DNA of 24,475 bases from Nitriliruptorales bacterium (GTDB lineage Bacteria > Actinomycetota > Nitriliruptoria > Euzebyales > Egibacteraceae), in the NCBI GenBank assembly GCA_007119305.1, contig SKPY01000023.1:1-24475 (forward strand). Direction: 5' to 3'. The position numbers were made by a program, and so were the translations under genes. The notes below the pieces were generated by a model, which saw nothing but the letters and a program-made list of their open reading frames with translations, did not search any database and had not been told where the DNA came from. Below are positions 7,923-14,429 of this stretch, in pieces. The stretch's first letter is position 1; the number at the start of each line of letters is the position of its first letter.

Positions 7923-8022
7923 AGAGCGTTCGGAACGACTAGTGACAGGGGAAGCCGATGGCGCACGCGTCGTTTCAGTCCGGCCCCGCGACCGGGCCCG
8001 AACAGGGCATGTTGGCGCTCGG

Positions 8023-8472
8023 ATGACCCGCCCAGGCCCCTCACCCGCCCTGTTGACCGCCCTGTCCGTGGTCCTGTGGCTCGCCGCCCTCGTCCACCAC
8101 ATCGACGACCTGATCGCCGATGACTACCTCGGGGGTACCGCGTGGTTCGCGGTGCGCACGGTGGCCGTCCTCGCGGTTCACATCCTGGCGACGGGGTGGG
8201 CTCGGGACGGGCGCCGAGCCGGCTACCTCGTGCTCGGCCTCGTCGCCCTGTGGTGGTTCGTCACGGTCTTCCTCGCGCACGCGGCGGCGGTCACCCGCTC
8301 CCTGCACGTGATCGCGGCGGGCGAGCCCCAGGGGTGGGCGCCGGTCTTCCTCGCGGCGGTGTTCGTGGGCGGGGCGAGCGCCCTCGCCACCGCGGTCGTC
8401 TGCGTCCGCGGGCTCACCGCCGACCGGAGCACGGCGAAGGCTGCAAGCTCTTCGTCCGCTGCTGCCGGATAG
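8023..8472 (+). CDS. Hypothetical four-helix membrane protein
   Basis: 149 aa from the ATG at 8023. Four hydrophobic segments are visible: around LLTALSVVLWLAALVHH, VRTVAVLAVHILATGW, YLVLGLVALWWFVTVFLAHA and VFLAAVFVGGASALATAVV. A His-His-Ile-Asp-Asp sequence follows the first helix, and a conserved-looking His lies in the second and third. The protein ends in an Ala/Ser-rich tail. The family is not recognised. An in-frame GTG at 7942 would add 27 residues rich in Arg and Gly with no ribosome site, so I prefer 8023, although its own site is weak too. It stands alone. Confidence 0.65.
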   Translation: MTRPGPSPALLTALSVVLWLAALVHHIDDLIADDYLGGTAWFAVRTVAVLAVHILATGWARDGRRAGYLVLGLVALWWFVTVFLAHAAAVTRSLHVIAAGEPQGWAPVFLAAVFVGGASALATAVVCVRGLTADRSTAKAASSSSAAAG

Positions 8473-8503
8473 GGCCAGGTACGCGAGGGGCGCTTCAGCC
8501 ACG

Positions 8504-8785
8504 TCACCGTCGCGCCGCTGCGTTAGAACACCACGCGTCGCCGAAGGGGCTCCGCCCCGAGAGGATCCAGCAGAGCTCGACCGCGTCGAGGTCGATGCAC
8601 GGGCCCCCGGCACCCTGCTCGTAGGTGCCGCCGGCCAGGTGTCCCGTGAGTGGACGACCGTGTTCAGGTGCACCAGGGTGAGCTGCGTCGGTGTCCCCTG
8701 GGAGACCGATCCGGTTGGTGGGAGGGCGACGCGCCCGGCCGAGGAGACGCGGCAGCCGCGACCGACCGCGAACCGCCTTTCGTGC
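8504..8785 (-). pseudogene. Decayed gene remnant, tentatively maleylpyruvate-isomerase-like C-terminus
   Basis: Two protein-like stretches sit in different frames of the minus strand. The first (from about 8727) reads TPTQLTLVHLNTVVHSRDTW. After a frame change near 8645 a second reads LAGGTYEQGAGGPC then IDLDAVELCWILSGRSP and stops at 8504-8506. The combined text looks like the C-terminal part of actinobacterial mycothiol-dependent maleylpyruvate isomerase/TIGR03083-like proteins (from memory of the family, not a search). Upstream of about 8785 in-frame stops appear. Truncated at its 5' side and frameshifted, so no functional product is expected. Confidence 0.45.
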
Positions 8786-8840
8786 GTGAACAGTTAATGG
8801 CGGGCGCGAGGAGCTTGCTCCCCAGACGAGCCGGCGTGCG

Positions 8841-9033
8841 CTACCGAGCCTTCAGGATCTCGCGAGCACCGCTGCGACGCCACCGGACCGCCGGGGGGGC
8901 ACCGGCATCGTCGCTGACGGTGACTCCCACGCAGCACGTCCGTCCGGCACCCCCAGCATGTAGCTGGAATAGCGTGCTTGCTGGTCGTGGTTTCCCGTGT
9001 AGGTGAATGGAAGCAGCGATTCCGATCCCGATG
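8841..9033 (-). pseudogene. Frameshifted remnant of an unrecognised gene
   Basis: The minus strand reads LLPFTYTGNHDQQARYSSYM then LGVPDGRAAW in one frame. Removing two bases just after that Trp codon joins it to VTVSDDAGAPPAVRWRRSGA and REILKAR, with a stop at 8841-8843. Both halves have normal protein composition, so this looks like one C-terminal coding segment split by a small indel. The 5' end is missing: the frame runs into the ribosome site of the next gene on the other strand. The family is not recognised. Confidence 0.45.
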
Positions 9034-9064
9034 CTATGCGTAGTGCACACCCCAAGGAGGCTCC

Positions 9065-9613
9065 ATGCCCCGCATCCCTGTCCATGACCTTGAAACCGCG
9101 CCGGAGGGCAGTCGCGACACCCTCAAGCGCCTAGAGGCCGCGAAGGGCAAGCTGCTCAACATCTTCGGCGGGATGGGCCACTCCCCGGCGGTGCTCAACG
9201 GGTTCGCCGGTCTTGACGGCGCCCTCGCCGAGCACGGCACGCTCACCGAGGCCCAGAGGCAGGCGATCCGGCTGGCCATCGCCGGGTATCAAGACTGCCA
9301 CTACTGTCAGTCGGCCTACACCATGGCGGGCAAGGCCGCCGGCCTGACCGAGGAGCAGACGGTTGAGCTCCGCCGTGGCAGCGCGAGCTTCGACGACGCG
9401 CTCGACGCGCTCGTGCGCTTCGCCGTCGAGGCGTTCGACCAGCGCGGGCAATTAACCGCTGCGACGTGGCAGCGCACCCTCGACGCCGGGTGGCGCGATG
9501 ACCAGCTGCTGGAGGCCTTCGGCAACGTCGCTCGAACCTTCCTGACCAGCGGGTTCAACCATCTCGTTGGCACCGAGGTGGACGTGCCGCCGGCACCAGG
9601 CTTGCCCCAGTGA
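9065..9613 (+). CDS. Carboxymuconolactone decarboxylase family / AhpD-like protein
   Basis: 182 aa. The central helix pair carries the CMD/AhpD signature: QAIRLAIAGYQDCHYCQSAYTM, with redox Cys at 78 and 81 in a CxxC, followed by KAAGLTEEQ. Members are alkylhydroperoxidase-like antioxidants that reduce peroxides using this Cys pair; the AhpD proton-relay Glu before the first Cys is Asp77 here and the His after the second Cys is replaced (CQSAY), so activity may differ. The second half (ALDALVRFAVEAFDQRG, FLTSGFNHLVGTEVD) fits the peroxidase-related subfamily. The start is well supported by AAGGAGG 5 bases before the ATG. It is convergent with the CNB gene and apparently alone on its transcript. 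Confidence 0.92.
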   Translation: MPRIPVHDLETAPEGSRDTLKRLEAAKGKLLNIFGGMGHSPAVLNGFAGLDGALAEHGTLTEAQRQAIRLAIAGYQDCHYCQSAYTMAGKAAGLTEEQTVELRRGSASFDDALDALVRFAVEAFDQRGQLTAATWQRTLDAGWRDDQLLEAFGNVARTFLTSGFNHLVGTEVDVPPAPGLPQ

Positions 9614-9664
9614 GACGGTTCGAAGAGCGCCGCTAGGTCCTGCTCCAGGCCCGGCCCGCCCTCA

Positions 9665-10669
9665 TCAGGTGGTCTGGGCTTCGCGGTGGTGGCCCGCCGC
9701 CAGCTCCTGCAGGGTGGCCGGGTCGAGCTGGTCGGCTCGCGCGACCGCGACCGTCAGCCCCGTCAACGCGCGCAGGGTCGAGGTGCGCACGCCGACTTCG
9801 ATCACGGCACGCTCGCCGACGATCGACCCCGGACCCAGCTCTGCGAGCGCCTCGCCGTCGACCTCCACGACGACGACCCCGTCGAGCAGCAGGTAGAGCT
9901 CTGTGCCCGGGTCCCCCTGCCGGGTGAGGAGGTCGCCGACTGCGAGCTTGCGCAGCTCAGGCTTCTCACCTGAGCGCATGATCACGAGCGACAGCTGCCG
10001 TTCGAGCGCGGTCTCGACCTCGGTCATCAATGCGTCGGCGTCGTCGAGGTCGCCCCAGGGGGAGCGGTCTCCGATGTTCGTCTCCGCCCAGGTCTGGAAG
10101 TTGATGAAGCCGCTCTTGGCCACGAGGCGCGACGAGCTGTCGTAGATCCAATGCCGAGGGAAGGGGCTCGCGCTGACCACCTCGTGCTCGGCGCGGCCGT
10201 CGGCGTGGATGGTGAGCGCGAGGGACGTCCACGCGGTCGGGGTGACGACGCGGACGAACGGCGGCCGGCGCACGGGACGCGGCATCGGCGCGCCGGTGCG
10301 CCCCCCGGCGGTCTGTAGGAACCGCACCCGGTCGGTCCGGTGCTCCGGCTCCGCCCGCATGACCGGGTAGCCGACCCCCGGGATGGCGATGCGCCTGCCC
10401 ATGAGCTTCATGGAGGTCACCCCGACGTGGCCACCGCCGGCGTACCCGGCGTCGACGATCCGCCCGTCGGCGTCGACGTCGATCCATGCCTTGAGCTCGT
10501 TGGCGAAGCGGCAGCGGTCGGCTGCGACGAACGCGGCCACGTCGTAGAGCTCATCCGGCGGCGGGTCGTCGTAGTGCCCGATGCCGACGTCCATCGGCAG
10601 TCGCACGGGCCCGGTGATGGCCTCGGAGGGAATCCAGGAGATCGATGTGACCGACGCGTTGATGAGCAT
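9665..10669 (-). CDS. Cyclic-nucleotide-binding (CNB) domain protein without HTH
   Basis: 334 aa. The C-terminal third (about 225-325) is a CNB domain: beta strands, DGVVVVEVDGEALAELGPGS, then the phosphate-binding cassette GERAVIEVGVRTSTLRA with Gly285-Glu286 and Arg295, the residues that contact ribose and phosphate in CRP-type proteins. There is no DNA-binding helix-turn-helix after it, so it is not a CRP/FNR factor. Residues 1-220 are an unrecognised N-terminal domain without membrane helices or a signal peptide, with a strand-rich, Asp- and aromatic-containing sequence. The ATG at 10669 has AAAGGGG about 9 bases upstream; reading further up gives Arg-rich text. It is divergent from the response regulator-cyclase gene 245 bases away, which makes it a natural effector for that enzyme's product (inference). 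Confidence 0.85.
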   Translation of the reverse strand: MLINASVTSISWIPSEAITGPVRLPMDVGIGHYDDPPPDELYDVAAFVAADRCRFANELKAWIDVDADGRIVDAGYAGGGHVGVTSMKLMGRRIAIPGVGYPVMRAEPEHRTDRVRFLQTAGGRTGAPMPRPVRRPPFVRVVTPTAWTSLALTIHADGRAEHEVVSASPFPRHWIYDSSSRLVAKSGFINFQTWAETNIGDRSPWGDLDDADALMTEVETALERQLSLVIMRSGEKPELRKLAVGDLLTRQGDPGTELYLLLDGVVVVEVDGEALAELGPGSIVGERAVIEVGVRTSTLRALTGLTVAVARADQLDPATLQELAAGHHREAQTT

Positions 10670-10786
10670 GTCCGCTACCCCTTTGCGTGCATCCGCCTGT
10701 ACCTGGGCTGGCCCCAGCGAGCATGAGCCTGACCACAGCGTCGGCGACGACTGGCGACGCCGCGACCGTGGCAGCGTGTCGGCGGG

Positions 10787-10804
10787 GGTGGTGGCAGCAC
10801 CACC
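10787..10804. promoter_or_regulatory. Inverted repeat GGTGGTG-GCAG-CACCACC
   Basis: Perfect 7-bp arms with a 4-base loop, in the middle of the 245-base divergent region between the CNB gene and the cyclase operon. A smaller CATCCC-GGT-GGGATG repeat lies at 10866-10880, next to the operon's ribosome site. Candidate operator or leader hairpin; no CRP-like TGTGA-N6-TCACA site was seen here. Confidence 0.35.
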
Positions 10805-10914
10805 TCCGATGCACCGGATCGCCTGCTTGCCTTCGCGGCCCGGCTGGCGCATGGTGATGCTCCGGCATCCCGGTGGGATGGGGCGGTCCACGGCGGACTC
10901 TGGAGGTGTGGCGG

Positions 10915-12243
10915 ATGGGGGCGATCACGGCCATCTCTGTCTTCCTCGCCGATGACAACCTCATCGTGCGCGAGGGGGTCAAGGCGCTCCTCGACCTCGA
11001 GGACGACCTCGTCGTCGTAGGCGCTGCCGACGACTACGACAGCCTCGTGGCCGGGGCCGAAGCTGCCGAGCCCCACGTGATCGTCACCGACATCCGCATG
11101 CCGCCGACCTTCCGGCGCGAGGGCATCGACGCGGCGAAGGTGGTCCGCAAGCGCCACCCGGGTCTCGGCGTAGTCGTCCTGTCGCAGTACGACGACCCGG
11201 AGTATGCGGTGTCGCTCCTCGCCGAGGGTGCGGCGGGCTACGCCTACCTGCTGAAGGACCGGGTCGGCGAGGGCGACCAGCTCGCCCGCGCCATCCGGGA
11301 GGTCGCAAGCGGCGGCTCGGTGCTCGACCCGACGATCGTCGAGGCGCTCACACAGCCGGTGACGGCCGACGGCGCGCTGACCCCAGACGAGGAGGCCCTG
11401 CTCACCCACGTCGCAGAGGGCCGGCCGATCAAGGCGATCGCCGTCGCCGAGCAGACGACGCCGGCGGACATCGCGACGCGCATCGAGAAGCTGTTCGTCA
11501 CGCTCGCCGAGGGACTGTCGGCGGGCGACATTGGCAGCCTCGATCGCCTCAAGGCGCTCCACCAGGCGATCGTGGACCGCGAGGAGCAGGGGCAGTCGCT
11601 GTCACGGCTGCTGCCAGGTGGTGTGGCCGACCTGATGCGTGCGCAGGGTCGGCGGGTCGGCGAGTCGGAGGAGTGCGAGGTCACCGTCGTCATGTCGGAC
11701 ATCCGGGCCTACTCGACGATCGCCGAGCGGACCGACCCGAGCGTGCTCGCCCGCCAGCTGAACGAGCACCGCGCCGCGATGAACCGCGCGATCGTCGACC
11801 ACGGGGGCACGGTCATGCAGTTCGTCGGCGATGCGGTGATGGCGGTCTTCGGCGCGCCGGTGGCGCTGGCCGACCACGCCGATCGGGCGGTGGTCGCAGC
11901 CCGAAAGATGCACGCCGCCCAGGACGAGGTGAACATGCGCTGGGAGGTCGAGGGCCTCGAGCCGTTCGGCCTCGGCATCGGGGTGTCGACCGGCACCGTC
12001 GCGGCGGCGATCCTCGGCTCCGACGAACGGCTCGAGTACTCGGTCGTCGGCGACACCGTCAACCTCACCCAGCGCCTCCAGCAGTGGGCCGACCCCGGCG
12101 AGACGGTCTTGAGCGACCCGACCATGCACGCGCTGTCCACGCCGGTGGCTGCCGAGGCGCTCGAGCCGGCGCAGGTCAAGGGCAGGCAGGCGCCGGTGGC
12201 GGCCCACCGATTCCCGCCGCGGGTCGCGCCGGTGGTCGCATGA
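10915..12243 (+). CDS. Response regulator fused to a class III adenylate/guanylate cyclase
   Basis: 442 aa. Receiver at 6-135 with the acidic pair Asp13/Asp14, phospho-acceptor Asp59 (TDIRMPP), Ser90 and Lys114. Residues 155-200 align with a LuxR helix-turn-helix (LTPDEEALLTHVAEGRPIKA) but have lost its signature. A linker to about 252 leads to a class III cyclase domain (255-425): metal-binding Asp262 (MSDIRAYSTI) and Asp306 (FVGDAVMAVFG), and transition-state Asn383 and Arg387 (TVNLTQRL). The two purine-selecting positions are Gln302 and Ser376 instead of the mammalian Lys/Asp, so ATP versus GTP preference is open. The start at 10915 has GGAGG 8 bases upstream; the frame reaches back to 10873 without a site. 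It overlaps the next kinase gene by ATGA. The receiver is close to that of the NarL regulator at 17034-17723. Confidence 0.9.
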   Translation: MGAITAISVFLADDNLIVREGVKALLDLEDDLVVVGAADDYDSLVAGAEAAEPHVIVTDIRMPPTFRREGIDAAKVVRKRHPGLGVVVLSQYDDPEYAVSLLAEGAAGYAYLLKDRVGEGDQLARAIREVASGGSVLDPTIVEALTQPVTADGALTPDEEALLTHVAEGRPIKAIAVAEQTTPADIATRIEKLFVTLAEGLSAGDIGSLDRLKALHQAIVDREEQGQSLSRLLPGGVADLMRAQGRRVGESEECEVTVVMSDIRAYSTIAERTDPSVLARQLNEHRAAMNRAIVDHGGTVMQFVGDAVMAVFGAPVALADHADRAVVAARKMHAAQDEVNMRWEVEGLEPFGLGIGVSTGTVAAAILGSDERLEYSVVGDTVNLTQRLQQWADPGETVLSDPTMHALSTPVAAEALEPAQVKGRQAPVAAHRFPPRVAPVVA

Positions 12244-14429
12244 AGGTGTTCTCGGATCCCGACCTCGCCCGGCGCGTCGGGCTGGGGCTCGCCGTCGTCT
12301 CGGTTGCTGCTGTGGTGACGGGGACTGCGTTCTTCATCGCTGCCGGGGGTCGGTTCACCGACTCCTGGATGCCGCACAACCTCGTCGGGAGCCTCGCGTT
12401 GGCCGTCGCATTCGTCGCGATGGTGCGCCGACAGCCCCACAACGGCGCAGTGTGGACCTTGGGTTGGGCGATGGTCTTCCAGGCCGTCGGTCAGGTGCTG
12501 AACACCGGGGTCGCTGAGTTCGGCCGAGCGCAGGTCCTCGGCACGGCAGACGTCGGCGCTGAGGTGCTCGCCACCTACGGGCAGCTGCCGACGTGGCTCG
12601 CGTGGATGAGCGCAGCCCCCTCGGTCCTCTGGATCCCGGGCGTCGTCCCGCTCGTGACGTTGGCGCTCCTGCTGTTCCCGGACGGGCGGTTGCCCTCTCG
12701 TCGGTGGCGCCCCGCCTTCGTGCTGGCTGTCGTGGCCGTCGCCTGGTTCGCGATCGCGATGGGCATGGGCACCCGTCCGCGTCCCGACCTCGTCGTCGGT
12801 GAGATGCGCGAGACGTCGGCGCAGGGAGCGGCACTCGGCCTGGGTGCCGTGCTGATGTTCAGCGCCGTCCTCGCCTCGGTCGCGTCGCTCGTCGCGCGCT
12901 ACCGGCGTGCTTCGGGGGTGGAGCGCCGGCAGATCCGCTGGATCGCTGCCGGGGGCGGGCTGTTCGGCTTGTCGTTGTGCGTCTGGGTCACCGCCGTCGT
13001 CGACCCGGAGCTCGCCCAGCGGCTCTTCTGGGTTTCGTCCCTCGTCGCCTTCCCGGCGCTGCTGTGCGCGTACGCCGTGGCGATCCTGCGCTATCGCCTG
13101 TACGACATCGATGTGGTGATCTCGCGGTCGCTCGTGGTGACCGTTCTCGCCGGGTTCATCGCGGCGACCTACGTTGCGGTCGTGGTGGGTGTGGGCCGTA
13201 TCGTCGGAGCCGGCGACGAGCCGAGCCTCGGGCTCCAGGTCATCGCGACCGCTATTGTCGCGGTGGCGTTCCAGCCGCTGCGTCAGCGGGTGCGCCGGTG
13301 GGCCGACAGCCTCGTCTACGGGCATCGTGCTACCCCTTACGAGGTGCTCGCGCAGTTCTCGCGGCAGGCCGCCAACACCGTCGACGAGGAGGGGCTCGAG
13401 CGCATCGCCGACGTGCTCGCAGCCGGCACCGGCGCCCGGCCGGCGATCGTCTGGCTGCGGGTGGGCGACCGCATCCGTCCGGCCGCGGTCAGCGACCGCT
13501 CGGAGCCCCCGCCGCCGGTCGTGCTGCCGTCCGACGGGCTGCCCGAGCTCGACGCCTCACTCGTCGTGCCCGTCCGTCACGAGGGGGAGCTGCTGGGCGC
13601 GATCACGCTGGCGCAACCCCGCGACGAACCCGTCACCCGGACGCACGAGGAGCTCGCCGGGCGCCTCGCCAACGGGCTCGCCCTCGTGCTGCGCAACGCT
13701 CGCCTCACCGCCGAGCTGCGCGAACACCTCCATGCGCTCGAGGCGTCGCGGCAGCGCATCGTGCACGCCCAGGACGACACACGGCGCAAGCTCGAGCGCG
13801 AGCTGCGGGACGGCGCGCAGCGCCAGATCGTCAAGCTCAAGGGGCTCCTCGCGTTGGCGCGCAGGAAGGCGGGCGAGGCAGCAGCCGCCAAGACCGCCGC
13901 CCTGATCGAGCAGCTGGAGTCGGAAGCCGACGCGGCGGTGGCGACGCTGCGCGAGCTCGCCGCGGGCATCTACCCGCCGGCGCTCGAAGCCGAGGGGCTC
14001 GGGCCGGCGCTCGCGGCGCAGGCGAGCAGGGGTCCGCTGCCGGTGACCTCGCACAGCCGCGGACTGGGGCGCTACGACCGGGAGGTCGAGACCGCGGTCT
14101 ACTTCTGCGTGCTCGAGGCGCTGCAGAACGCGGCCAAGTACGCACAGCCTTCATCCGCGCACGTGCGGCTGGAGCAGCGCGACGGGTGCCTGCGGTTCGA
14201 GGTCAGCGACGACGGTGTCGGTTTCGACCCCAACCTCACCCACCATGGCTCCGGGCTGCGCGGCATGGCCGACCGGCTCGACACCGTCGGCGGCGCGCTC
14301 GAGGTCTCATCCGAGCCTGGAGCCGGCACGCGGGTCGCCGGCTGGGTGCCGCTGCCGGCGGCCGCGAGCGCACCCCCTGCGGCCACGCCGGAGCCGGCTG
14401 CGACCGTGACCGCGGAGGTGCCCGCATGA
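12240..14429 (+). CDS. Membrane histidine kinase (HisKA_3 type) with phospho-acceptor His replaced by Arg
   Basis: 729 aa. A membrane part with several hydrophobic helices covers about 13-325 (including VVPLVTLALLLFPDGRLPSR). After YGHRATPYEVL (360-370) comes a GAF-like domain (about 375-485), a coiled linker, and the dimerisation helix RRKLERELRDGAQRQIV. In HisKA_3 kinases that motif is normally LHDGAQ; here the His position is Arg523 (codon CGG). The ATP-binding domain is intact: N box EALQNAAKYA (Asn630), DDGVGFD (657-663) and GSGLRGM. It should bind ATP but cannot autophosphorylate on the canonical His. The tail after 690 is Ala/Pro-rich. The start overlaps the cyclase stop and the stop overlaps the next kinase start (both ATGA), implying coupled translation and comparable expression of the three proteins. 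Confidence 0.9.
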   Translation: MKVFSDPDLARRVGLGLAVVSVAAVVTGTAFFIAAGGRFTDSWMPHNLVGSLALAVAFVAMVRRQPHNGAVWTLGWAMVFQAVGQVLNTGVAEFGRAQVLGTADVGAEVLATYGQLPTWLAWMSAAPSVLWIPGVVPLVTLALLLFPDGRLPSRRWRPAFVLAVVAVAWFAIAMGMGTRPRPDLVVGEMRETSAQGAALGLGAVLMFSAVLASVASLVARYRRASGVERRQIRWIAAGGGLFGLSLCVWVTAVVDPELAQRLFWVSSLVAFPALLCAYAVAILRYRLYDIDVVISRSLVVTVLAGFIAATYVAVVVGVGRIVGAGDEPSLGLQVIATAIVAVAFQPLRQRVRRWADSLVYGHRATPYEVLAQFSRQAANTVDEEGLERIADVLAAGTGARPAIVWLRVGDRIRPAAVSDRSEPPPPVVLPSDGLPELDASLVVPVRHEGELLGAITLAQPRDEPVTRTHEELAGRLANGLALVLRNARLTAELREHLHALEASRQRIVHAQDDTRRKLERELRDGAQRQIVKLKGLLALARRKAGEAAAAKTAALIEQLESEADAAVATLRELAAGIYPPALEAEGLGPALAAQASRGPLPVTSHSRGLGRYDREVETAVYFCVLEALQNAAKYAQPSSAHVRLEQRDGCLRFEVSDDGVGFDPNLTHHGSGLRGMADRLDTVGGALEVSSEPGAGTRVAGWVPLPAAASAPPAATPEPAATVTAEVPA

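Noticed and set aside
9665..10669. CRP/FNR transcription factor
   Set aside because: The CNB domain is at the C-terminus and nothing resembling a helix-turn-helix follows it.
11709..13325. Long minus-strand open frame opposite the cyclase and first kinase
   Set aside because: Asp/Arg/His-rich shadow without domains; the plus-strand genes overlap cleanly by ATGA.
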